A DNA stretch of 64,000 nt, taken from the NCBI RefSeq assembly GCF_040396155.1, contig NZ_JBEBOY010000002.1:62001-126000 (forward strand), given 5' to 3'. Shown here in pieces: positions 25,849-33,971 of this stretch; within the stretch, counting starts at the first letter, position 1, and each line of letters begins with the position of its first letter. The notes under the pieces are model-generated. The model worked only from the letters and a program-made list of their open reading frames with translations. It did no database searches and was not told where the DNA came from. The DNA comes from Tissierella praeacuta_A. Its GTDB lineage: Bacteria; Bacillota; Clostridia; Tissierellales; Tissierellaceae. The position numbers and the translations under genes were made by a program.

Positions 25849-27790
25849 TATGGCTCTTAGTAATGTTAAAGGGAATTTATATAGATATATAATGTATTAC
25901 TTAAGTAATTCCTTTGCAGTTACAGCATTTTTCATATTTTCCAATTTTGTATTTCATCCTTCATTAGAGATTAAAAATATAGGGGGTAGTGGTGTATCTT
26001 TAATGGGTGTAGTTAATAGTATGATAGCTTGTCAAGTTATAATAGTAATATTCTCAGTATTATTTGTAAGCTATTCTACTTCCATATTTCTAAAATCTAG
26101 GGGAAAGGAATTTGGACTTCTTTCTTTATATGGAATGACTAGGAAGCAAATAAAGAAATATGTTTTCATAGAAAATACTATAATCTCTGTTTTTTCCATA
26201 GCAACTGGTATATTGTCAGGAGTAGTATTTTCAAAACTGTTTCTTATGGCAATGGAAGCATTTATGGATATAAGTCTTCCATTTAATATATCTTTTAAGT
26301 CATTGGGACTTACAATTTTAATCTTCTTTGCCTTATTTGAAACAGTAAGTCTTCTAATGCTTTTTAAAATAAGGAATAAGGAAATAATACAACAAATTAA
26401 AAGTAGTAAAATACCTAAGGAAATACCAAAGTTCTCAAAGGCAAAATCAATTATTGGTGTTGCTCTGTTGGTATTAGGCTATGGTACAGCTTGGTTTGTA
26501 AAAGGGGCATTAGTGCCTTTGGCTATGTTGCCAGTTATATTTATAGTCATAATTGGTACTTACTTTACATTTACCCAATTTAGTATAGCCGTAGCTAATA
26601 AAATCCTAAAAAACAAGGATATAATTTATAAAAAAACTAATCTAATATCATATTCTCAAATGATATTTAAATTACAGGATACAGCTAAGGTTCTATTTGC
26701 AGCAGCTATTTTAGGAGCAATTACATTTACCGCTACAGAGACTATATATTCTTTCTTTACAGAAATAGCAAATCTATCAGGAATTGATACACCAGAGGAT
26801 ATTGCAATAATCCAAAAAGGAGAAACAGTAGGTGATATCAATAGTATAGATAGAATAAATGAGATATTAGAAAAACATGATTTAAAAACTAAAGAGATAT
26901 ATACAGTTAAAAATATATTGGTTAAAAATGAATCTAATAAGGATAATTCTGATATTAAAGAAAAAATTTTAATTATGTCTAATACGGATTATAATAAATT
27001 AGCAGTTTCTCAAAATAAGGAGGAGATTATGGTAAAAGAAAATGAAGCAGTATATAATTTCCCTTATAAGGCATTTGGCTATGATGATAATCCAGAGAAA
27101 ATAAAAAGATATCCGCTTGAAACAGCAAAATTAAGTTTAAATGGAGAAGTAAATGAATATAAGGTAAATGAGGAAATCCATGATAGTATTATGGCTTTAG
27201 GTAAATTAGGATATTTTGATGCATTTATATTAAATGATAAAGACTATAACCATCTATTAGAAATATCTAATGAAGATAATATGGTTATATATAATGGTAT
27301 AAAATTAGATAAGTGGAAAAGCTCCTTTAATGCATCTGTAGAAATAAGAGATATGCTAGGTGACAAATACCAAGGCAATTATTATGCTAAATCAATTCCA
27401 TATAAAGATATTAGAAATAACTTTGGACTTACATTATTTATAGGATTCTTTATAGCATTTTTATTTTTCATAGCTTCAGGTAGTATAATATATTTCAAAT
27501 TATTTAACGAAGTAAAACAAGATAAGGTAGAATATGATATACTAAGAAAAATTGGAGCAACAGAAAATGAAATAAATAAAATAATTACAAAGCAAATAGG
27601 AATTATATTCTTTTTACCATTTGTAGTTAGTACTATACATTCCTTGTTTGCACTGAAATCCCTTTCTAATTTACTTGAGAGAAATCTATTTACAAATGGA
27701 CTTGTAGTTGCATTTGGATATTTAGTGTTTCAGATGATTTATTTTATTATAATAAGGATAATGTATATAAGAAAAGTAAAATATAATTAG
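25835..27790 (+). CDS. BceB-like FtsX-family ABC permease
   Basis: The 651-residue protein has ten membrane segments in the BceB plan: one near the N-terminus, three plus further pairs in the first half, a large extracellular domain (about 310-525) and three at the end. The start at ATG 25835 is chosen because GGAGGTGG lies just upstream; the frame opens at 25805. The large external domain is the part that recognises peptide or lipid-cycle ligands in this family and decides specificity. It is the last gene before a strong terminator. Confidence 0.9.
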   Translation: MKISNMALSNVKGNLYRYIMYYLSNSFAVTAFFIFSNFVFHPSLEIKNIGGSGVSLMGVVNSMIACQVIIVIFSVLFVSYSTSIFLKSRGKEFGLLSLYGMTRKQIKKYVFIENTIISVFSIATGILSGVVFSKLFLMAMEAFMDISLPFNISFKSLGLTILIFFALFETVSLLMLFKIRNKEIIQQIKSSKIPKEIPKFSKAKSIIGVALLVLGYGTAWFVKGALVPLAMLPVIFIVIIGTYFTFTQFSIAVANKILKNKDIIYKKTNLISYSQMIFKLQDTAKVLFAAAILGAITFTATETIYSFFTEIANLSGIDTPEDIAIIQKGETVGDINSIDRINEILEKHDLKTKEIYTVKNILVKNESNKDNSDIKEKILIMSNTDYNKLAVSQNKEEIMVKENEAVYNFPYKAFGYDDNPEKIKRYPLETAKLSLNGEVNEYKVNEEIHDSIMALGKLGYFDAFILNDKDYNHLLEISNEDNMVIYNGIKLDKWKSSFNASVEIRDMLGDKYQGNYYAKSIPYKDIRNNFGLTLFIGFFIAFLFFIASGSIIYFKLFNEVKQDKVEYDILRKIGATENEINKIITKQIGIIFFLPFVVSTIHSLFALKSLSNLLERNLFTNGLVVAFGYLVFQMIYFIIIRIMYIRKVKYN

Positions 27791-27821
27791 AACATAGTCA
27801 ATAATTAAAAGTGAATAGTGT

Positions 27822-27855
27822 AAAAAATGGAGTTCTGAAAAGAACTCCATTTTTT
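27822..27855 (+). terminator. Terminator of the BceAB operon
   Basis: AAAAAATGGAGTTC (27822-27835) pairs perfectly with GAACTCCATTTTTT (27842-27855) around TGAAAA. Confidence 0.88.
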
Positions 27856-27903
27856 TGTAGAAATATTTGTCAAAATAGTGTATTCTTATAAGAATAATAA
27901 AAA

Positions 27904-27972
27904 TAATTAACAAAGAATAATTGAAAGATAATATTCATTATTTTTTAATATTTTCATTGTTAACGGTTAGCT
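27904..27972. repeat. Palindromic intergenic repeat, copy 2
   Basis: The left arm near 27906-27924 matches the complement of 5012-5030 at 16 of 19 positions. The right arm holds ATTGTTAACGGTTAGC (27956-27971), which can pair in part with the left arm. It is an inverted relative of the element at 4942-5033 and lies before the DUF554 gene. Confidence 0.5.
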
Positions 27973-27993
27973 GATATAGGAGGTAGATGAACT

Positions 27994-28689
27994 ATGCTAG
28001 GAACAATAGTAAATGTTGCGGCAATTATAGTAGGAGCATTATTTGGAATAGGGATTAGAAAAGGTATTAAAGAGGATTATAAGAATACAATAATGGACGG
28101 AATAGGTCTTTCAGTTATAGTTATTGGTGTAATGGGAGGCATTAAGTCTGATAATATTATTTTAGTAATAGGCAGCATAGTATTGGGAAGTATAATAGGA
28201 GAAGTTATTGGTATAGAAAATAAACTTGATAATTTAGGAAACTTTCTTCAAAGTAAATTTGGAGGAAAAGATAGTAATTTTTCTAAAGGATTTGTAACAG
28301 GCTCTTTAGTTTACTGTGTAGGAGCAATGGCAATAGTAGGATCTCTTGAATCTGGCATACAAGGAAGTCATGAGACTTTGTTTGCAAAGTCAATCCTAGA
28401 TGGTATTTCTTCTATAATATTTGCTTCAACTTTAGGTATTGGAGTAGCATTTTCTAGTATTCCAGTATTTATTTATCAAGGAAGCATTACTATACTAGCC
28501 AATTCAGTAAGGAGTTTACTTACTCCAGAAGTAGTAAATGAAATGTCTTCAGTAGGGGGATTATTAATTATGGCAATAGGAATAAATATATTAGGAATAA
28601 AAAAGATAAAGGTAGGAAATATGTTGCCAGCAATTTTTATTCCTGTTATTTACTATATCCTAGTAAATTTGATTAATTTCCTAAGATAA
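27994..28689 (+). CDS. DUF554 family membrane protein
   Basis: The 231-residue protein has about seven hydrophobic segments and starts MLGTIVNVAAIIVGALFG, the standard start of DUF554 (YdfK/YqgA) proteins. GALVYCVGAMAIVGSLESG-like text appears here as SLVYCVGAMAIVGSLESG. The family is probably a transporter or channel of unknown substrate. GGAGGT lies upstream of the ATG. A possible promoter is TTGTCA (27867-27872) with TAAGAA 16 bases later. It seems to be a single-gene unit. Confidence 0.85.
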   Translation: MLGTIVNVAAIIVGALFGIGIRKGIKEDYKNTIMDGIGLSVIVIGVMGGIKSDNIILVIGSIVLGSIIGEVIGIENKLDNLGNFLQSKFGGKDSNFSKGFVTGSLVYCVGAMAIVGSLESGIQGSHETLFAKSILDGISSIIFASTLGIGVAFSSIPVFIYQGSITILANSVRSLLTPEVVNEMSSVGGLLIMAIGINILGIKKIKVGNMLPAIFIPVIYYILVNLINFLR

Positions 28690-28719
28690 AAAACTAAAAT
28701 AAGAGATAGGGATAAGTGA

Positions 28720-28842
28720 GAACAAAAATACTGGCATAAGATTAATAAAGCAGATGGAGATGGCAGTTGGTATAAATATAATGAATATAGAAAATTAATG
28801 TTAGATGCTGGAGAATTACTTGTAAAAGGCACATATGAGTGA
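28720..28842 (+). pseudogene. Short open remnant without a start codon (40 codons)
   Basis: The frame after TGA 717-719 is open for 40 codons to TGA 28840-28842 and reads KYWHKINKADGDGSWYKYN and onward, with good protein-like composition. There is no start codon or ribosome binding site, and upstream frames are closed. It looks like the tail of a lost gene of unknown family. A terminator follows five bases later, as after a real gene. Confidence 0.4.
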
Positions 28843-28846
28843 TATT

Positions 28847-28871
28847 ATGGGAATACCTAAGGTGTTCCCAT
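28847..28871 (+). terminator. Terminator after the remnant
   Basis: ATGGGAATACC (28847-28857) pairs with GGTGTTCCCAT (28861-28871), with one T-G pair, around TAA; a T-rich stretch follows. Confidence 0.65.
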
Positions 28872-29048
28872 TTAATTTATTTGCATATATTGAGAAGATT
28901 AGGAGATTTAATAAGATAAAAATAGAAAATTAGAGAAAGTATAAGATTAATGGATTAAAACACATATTTTAGTAAATAATACCTAAATATAGTCTAATTT
29001 CAGACTTGATTAGATGATTTCATTTAAGTAACATATATATTGTAAGCG

Positions 29049-29075
29049 TTAGCACTCATTGACAGTGAGTGCTAA
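29049..29075. promoter_or_regulatory. CIRCE operator (HrcA binding site)
   Basis: TTAGCACTC (29049-29057), nine bases, GAGTGCTAA (29067-29075) is the perfect CIRCE inverted repeat. It lies 44 bases before groES, downstream of a possible promoter (TTGATT 29006-29011, TAACAT 29029-29034). HrcA is expected to repress groESL here; hrcA itself is not in the window. Confidence 0.97.
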
Positions 29076-29119
29076 TAAAATGAAGGATAAAATTAATATT
29101 AACATAAGGAGGTAATATA

Positions 29120-29401
29120 ATGAACCTTAAACCATTAGGTGATAGAATTGTAATTAAAAAGGTTGAAGTTGAAGAAAAAACAAAGAGTGGTATAGTTTTA
29201 CCAAGTACTGCTAAGGAACAACCACAAATGGCAGAAGTAGTTGCTATTGGTGCTGACATTACAAATGATGAAAAGAAAAAAGACCAAATTAATGTTGGAG
29301 ACAAAGTAATATTCTCAAAATATGCTGGAACAGAAATCAAAGTAGATGGCAATGAATTAACTATATTAAAGTTAGCTGATATTTTAGCAGTAGTGGAATA
29401 A
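29120..29401 (+). CDS. groES: Co-chaperonin GroES
   Basis: GroES caps the GroEL cylinder in protein folding. The 93-residue product starts MNLKPLGDRIVIKKVE and contains the mobile-loop segment TKSGIVLP (about 21-28) and the conserved GDKVIFSKYAGTE. AAGGAGG precedes the ATG. It follows a perfect CIRCE site and is 55 bases upstream of groEL. Confidence 0.98.
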   Translation: MNLKPLGDRIVIKKVEVEEKTKSGIVLPSTAKEQPQMAEVVAIGADITNDEKKKDQINVGDKVIFSKYAGTEIKVDGNELTILKLADILAVVE

Positions 29402-29456
29402 AACTAATTGTCAATTTTAAATTTACAAAGTAAATTAAAAAGGAGTGTGGATATAA

Positions 29457-31094
29457 ATGGCGAAGGAAATTATGTTTGGCGAAGACGCACGTCGTGCCAT
29501 GGAAAGAGGTATAAATCAATTAGCAGATACTGTAAAAGTTACATTAGGACCAAAGGGAAGAAATGTAGTATTAGATAAAAAATTTGGTGCTCCACTTATT
29601 ACAAATGATGGTGTAACTATAGCTCGTGAAATAGAATTAGAAGATAAATATGAAAATATGGGCGCTCAACTTGTTAAAGAAGTAGCTACAAAAACTAATG
29701 ATGTAGCAGGAGATGGAACTACAACGGCTACTCTACTTGCTCAAGCTATTATTAGAGAAGGATTAAAGAATGTAGCAGCAGGTGCAAACCCAATGATTCT
29801 TCAAAAAGGAATTAAATCAGCTGTAAATACTACAGTAGAAGAAATCAAAAGATTTTCTAAGAAAGTTGAATCAAAGGAATCTATCGCTCAAGTTGCTTCA
29901 ATTTCAGCTGGAGATGAAGAAATAGGTAACTTAATAGCTGATGCTATGGAAAAGGTAGGTAATGATGGAGTTATAACTGTAGAAGAATCTAGATCTATGG
30001 GAACTACTTTAGATGTAGTAGAAGGTATGCAATTTGATAGAGGATATGTATCAGCTTATATGGTAACTGACACTGAAAAAATGATAGCAGAATATGAAAA
30101 TCCATATATATTAATCACTGACAAGAAGATTAGCAATATCCAAGAAATCCTTCCAATCCTTGAACAAATAGTACAATTAGGTAAACCACTTGTAATTATT
30201 GCTGAAGATATCGAAGGAGAAGCAATGGCTACATTAGTAGTTAATAAATTAAGAGGAACATTTAACTGTGTTGCTGTTAAGGCACCTGGTTTTGGAGATA
30301 GAAGAAAAGAAATGTTACAAGATATAGCAATTTTAACAGGCGGAGAAGTAATATCAGAAGAATTAGGATATGACTTAAAAGAAGCTACTATTGAAATGTT
30401 AGGTAGAGCAGCAAAAATTAAAGTAGATAAAGAAAATACTGTAATAGTTAATGGAGAAGGCAATCAAGAAGAAATCCAAAATAGAGTTAAACAAATTAAA
30501 GCTCAACTTGAAGAAACTGAATCAGAATTTGATTCTGAAAAACTTCAAGAAAGACTTGCCAAATTATCAGGTGGAGTAGCAGTAATCCAAGTAGGTGCTG
30601 CAACTGAAACTGAATTAAAAGAAAGAAAACTTAGAATAGAAGATGCTCTTGCAGCAACTCGTGCAGCAGTAGAAGAAGGAATTGTACCTGGTGGTGGAAC
30701 AGTATTAGTAGATTCAATACCAGCTGTAGCTAAATTACTTGAAAATGCTCATGGAGATGAGAAAACAGGTATTAGCATTATTCTTCGTGCATTAGAGGAA
30801 CCAGTTAGACAAATTGCAGCTAATGCTGGACTTGAAGGTTCTGTAATAGTTGAAAAAGTAAGATCAGAAGCTGATGGAATAGGATTTGATGCTCTAAACG
30901 AAAAATATATAAATATGATTGAAGCAGGTATAGTTGACCCAACTAAGGTAACTAGATCAGCATTACAAAATGCTTCATCTGTAGCATCTATGGTACTTAC
31001 TACAGAAGGTGCAGTAGTAGATATAGAAAAAGAAGATCCAATGGCATCCATGGCAGGCATGGGGGGCATGGGTGGAATGGGCGGTATGATGTAA
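29457..31094 (+). CDS. groEL: Chaperonin GroEL
   Basis: The 545-residue protein is a full-length group I chaperonin. It shows VTLGPKGRNVVLD near residue 30, GDGTTTATLLAQAI (about 85-98), and the flexible C-terminal GGM repeats (GMGGMGGMGGMM). GGAGTG precedes the ATG. It shares the CIRCE-controlled groES promoter and ends in a strong terminator. Confidence 0.99.
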   Translation: MAKEIMFGEDARRAMERGINQLADTVKVTLGPKGRNVVLDKKFGAPLITNDGVTIAREIELEDKYENMGAQLVKEVATKTNDVAGDGTTTATLLAQAIIREGLKNVAAGANPMILQKGIKSAVNTTVEEIKRFSKKVESKESIAQVASISAGDEEIGNLIADAMEKVGNDGVITVEESRSMGTTLDVVEGMQFDRGYVSAYMVTDTEKMIAEYENPYILITDKKISNIQEILPILEQIVQLGKPLVIIAEDIEGEAMATLVVNKLRGTFNCVAVKAPGFGDRRKEMLQDIAILTGGEVISEELGYDLKEATIEMLGRAAKIKVDKENTVIVNGEGNQEEIQNRVKQIKAQLEETESEFDSEKLQERLAKLSGGVAVIQVGAATETELKERKLRIEDALAATRAAVEEGIVPGGGTVLVDSIPAVAKLLENAHGDEKTGISIILRALEEPVRQIAANAGLEGSVIVEKVRSEADGIGFDALNEKYINMIEAGIVDPTKVTRSALQNASSVASMVLTTEGAVVDIEKEDPMASMAGMGGMGGMGGMM

Positions 31095-31102
31095 TAAAAA
31101 AA

Positions 31103-31132
31103 ACTTCCGAAGGAAACTTCGGGAGTTTTTTT
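31103..31132 (+). terminator. Terminator of groESL
   Basis: ACTTCCGAAG (31103-31112) pairs with CTTCGGGAGT (31117-31126), with one T-G pair, around a stable GAAA tetraloop; seven Ts follow. Confidence 0.92.
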
Positions 31133-31180
31133 GCATATATTTACATATGGATTGAAATATAATTAGTTAGGAGGCTTTAT

Positions 31181-31984
31181 ATGATTCTTATTATAAATAA
31201 GAGGAAATTAATAATTATTTTTTTAGTAATCATTATAATTTGCTTTATTCTCAAATTTGCTTTCACGGAAAGATATGTTGAGACAAATACTATTCCCAAG
31301 GGATATATTGCCATAGTCATAGATGATTTAGGCAATAACGATGAGGGAACAGAGGAACTAATTAAACTTGATATACCTATTACTGCAGCTGTAATGCCTT
31401 TTCTTGAATATAGTGAGGTAGATGCAAAAAAGGCCTATGATGCTGGAATGGAAATAATATTGCATTTGCCAATGGAACCAGAAGTAGGTGACCCAAATTG
31501 GTTGGGACCTAGAGCAATAAAAGCTGGCTTTTCTAATGATGAAGTTAAAAAAGTTGTTTATGATGCTTTGGAACAAGTAAAATGGGCGAAGGGAATCAAT
31601 AATCATATGGGATCTAAGGTCATGAAGAATGAAATGACTATGAGAGAAATACTAAATATAGCAAAGGAAAAAGATATTTACTTTTTAAATAGCAGAACAG
31701 ATGAATCAACGATTTGTGAAGAACTAAGTAGAGAAATAGGAGTGGAATATTTCATAAGAAATATTTTTTTGGATAATGAGAAAACAGAATATTACATATC
31801 AAGGGCTATGGAAGAACTTAGTAAGACAGCTTTAGAAAAAGGTTATGCAATAGGAATTGGACATGTAGGAGGGCAAGGAGGCAAGATAACAATAGATACA
31901 ATAAATAAGATGTCTAAGAAATTAAAAGAAGAAGGAATAGAATTTATATATGTATCTCAGATATCTAATATTTTAAATAAGTAA
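31181..31984 (+). CDS. Divergent polysaccharide deacetylase (PF04748)
   Basis: The 267-residue protein has one N-terminal membrane segment (about 9-26) and then a TIM-barrel-like domain. Family marks are GYIAIVIDDLGNN (about 41-53), TAAVMPF, LHLPMEPE (about 95-102), NNHMGSKV and GIGHVGG. These belong to the divergent polysaccharide deacetylase group (YibQ-like), which is extracytoplasmic; the substrate is unknown. AGGAGG lies before the ATG. It stands alone between terminators. Confidence 0.85.
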   Translation: MILIINKRKLIIIFLVIIIICFILKFAFTERYVETNTIPKGYIAIVIDDLGNNDEGTEELIKLDIPITAAVMPFLEYSEVDAKKAYDAGMEIILHLPMEPEVGDPNWLGPRAIKAGFSNDEVKKVVYDALEQVKWAKGINNHMGSKVMKNEMTMREILNIAKEKDIYFLNSRTDESTICEELSREIGVEYFIRNIFLDNEKTEYYISRAMEELSKTALEKGYAIGIGHVGGQGGKITIDTINKMSKKLKEEGIEFIYVSQISNILNK

Positions 31985-32054
31985 TATATTTTAATTATAT
32001 GATGAATGAGATTTTATACAATTTTAAAAACTACTTTATGCTGTTAATGAAGAT

Positions 32055-32110
32055 AAAAAGGAACTTCCTTATATTTTGTCTATGAACAAAATATAAGGAA
32101 GTTCCTTTTT
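32055..32110. terminator. Very long bidirectional terminator
   Basis: A perfect 25-bp stem (32055-32079 with 32086-32110) has a 6-base loop and A- and T-runs at its ends. It lies between the convergent deacetylase and XRE-regulator genes and can serve both. Confidence 0.88.
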
Positions 32111-32163
32111 TAAAAGATAAATCTTGTATCGATAAAAGACTAAAATCTTGGATATTAACTTGC

Positions 32164-33774
32164 TTAATTATTGAGTATGTCTATATGAGCTTTTAACATG
32201 GCAATAACTTCTTCTTTTTCTTTATTAATAGGGGAAATTTGTGACATAGTATGCTTAAAATATTCATAAAATGATTTAATCACCATATCTTCTTCAACAG
32301 ACAATTGTATTTCTGATATATCCTCTGATGAGCTAAATGTTTTTAATAATACATATTGCCTTTCTTTAACTGTACAGTATATATCAATATTATTTAGAAA
32401 ATTATCTATATTTTTTGGCATAAAAGCAATATTAAAATTATCATATGTTTCAAGAAGGTAGATGATATTCTGCAAAATTTCCACTATATCCTGTAATTCT
32501 AAATTAATTATCTCAATTCCAATAGAATAATTAAAATGAAATTGTTTATTGATAATTAAATATTCAATGGAATCTATACAATATATATCTGTATATTTAT
32601 AATTTTGTATATTTTTTAGGAATGAATTAATTCGCCTTTCATGAATATTTAATGCTATTATTATTTCATTATCAGGGATACCCTTTTTTCTAAGAAGCTT
32701 TTCAAATAAATTTTTAGTTAGCATAAGCATACTAAAACAATATTTGTATTGAAATCTATTTCCAATACTTTCTTCAGATTCAACTAAGTCATAATAATAT
32801 TCTAAGTATTTTGGTTGATATTTTATAAGGGGTAGAGTATGATTTGTAAGTATCATATTAAGGTAGTTTGTGAAAACATCTATTCCAGTTTTATTTCTTA
32901 AATAAAATCCACAGTCAATTTTAGTATCTGAAACAGTGGGAAAGCAAGATAATAAGCCGATATCAGAAACTAAAAATACTTCTCTATATATGACGTAGGT
33001 ATTATATATATTATAATAAGATATATTGATTTTGCCAGTTATTATAACTGGATATATAAAATCTATTAACTTTATTATTCTATTAACATTATTATCTAAT
33101 TTCAATAATAGAATTACTTGCCAACCTTTATCTATGGCATTTAATAGGGCATTGCGAAAATGAATTAATTTATCATAGTCATTTATTGTACTTGTACTAT
33201 TATAGGTTATATAAATTATCTTATTATTCTCATATTCTTGCTCTATTGCAATTTCAAGTAGAGATATATAAGCAGAAAAAATGTTTTCAATTCCCAAGAT
33301 TATTTTGTCTTCATCTGATAAACTTACACTTTGATTTAGAAAATTAATATTATCATGTTGATTAGAATAAATTTGTTCTTCATTAAAGGGATTAGTAATT
33401 TGTTTTTTATCTATCAATTTATTTTTTTTTTGATTTTTCTCTTTTTTTTTACACTCAATTGAGTATCCTTGTGATTCCAACAACATTTTTTTAGTTTTCT
33501 CTACTATATCCCCATGAAATTCTTTAGTTTTACACACTTTAATAAAATATTCATCTATATACCTTTCTTGAAATGAATTCTTAATATTTTTTGAAAGGTA
33601 TTCAGTAATACTCTCGATATATACTGTATTATATGCAGGAATTCTTTTTCCATTAGCCCATCGATTGACAAGTGAACTATCAACATTTATAGCTTTTGCT
33701 AATTGATTCATACTTATATCCAAAGTGGAAAGTAAAAAGGATAGACATTCACCAAATTTTACATTAGTTGTCAA
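32164..33774 (-). CDS. Large XRE-type helix-turn-helix regulator with unknown sensor region
   Basis: The 536-residue product starts with a Cro/C1-type helix-turn-helix (about 8-60; LAKAINVDSSLVNRWANG is the recognition part). A charged Lys-rich linker follows (about 105-125), then about 400 residues of mixed alpha/beta sequence with no domain I recognise. The middle reads like a globular, possibly Rossmann-like or nuclease-like sensor fold, rich in Ile, Asn and Tyr. It is divergent from the chemoreceptor gene at 33972, with about 200 bases between. It may control that gene and itself. The GAGGG-type ribosome binding site fits ATG 33774. Low GC and high Asn are in line with its neighbours. Confidence 0.7.
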   Translation of the reverse strand: MTTNVKFGECLSFLLSTLDISMNQLAKAINVDSSLVNRWANGKRIPAYNTVYIESITEYLSKNIKNSFQERYIDEYFIKVCKTKEFHGDIVEKTKKMLLESQGYSIECKKKEKNQKKNKLIDKKQITNPFNEEQIYSNQHDNINFLNQSVSLSDEDKIILGIENIFSAYISLLEIAIEQEYENNKIIYITYNSTSTINDYDKLIHFRNALLNAIDKGWQVILLLKLDNNVNRIIKLIDFIYPVIITGKINISYYNIYNTYVIYREVFLVSDIGLLSCFPTVSDTKIDCGFYLRNKTGIDVFTNYLNMILTNHTLPLIKYQPKYLEYYYDLVESEESIGNRFQYKYCFSMLMLTKNLFEKLLRKKGIPDNEIIIALNIHERRINSFLKNIQNYKYTDIYCIDSIEYLIINKQFHFNYSIGIEIINLELQDIVEILQNIIYLLETYDNFNIAFMPKNIDNFLNNIDIYCTVKERQYVLLKTFSSSEDISEIQLSVEEDMVIKSFYEYFKHTMSQISPINKEKEEVIAMLKAHIDILNN

Positions 33775-33971
33775 AGGGTTCCCTCCTTAAAATAAATGAC
33801 AATAAATTTATATTATCATATTGGATATAGATAGATATATAATGTCACAACCGAGGCAATGACTTTAATGTTAATATTGTATAACTAATATGGATATTAA
33901 TATATAATTATACAATAATATACAAAAAAATACATAGTTTTATATTTTACATTAATGAGGAGGAGTATGTT

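Noticed and set aside
30056..30463. Leftward frame opposite groEL
   Set aside because: Shadow of a highly conserved gene; no start signal and odd composition.
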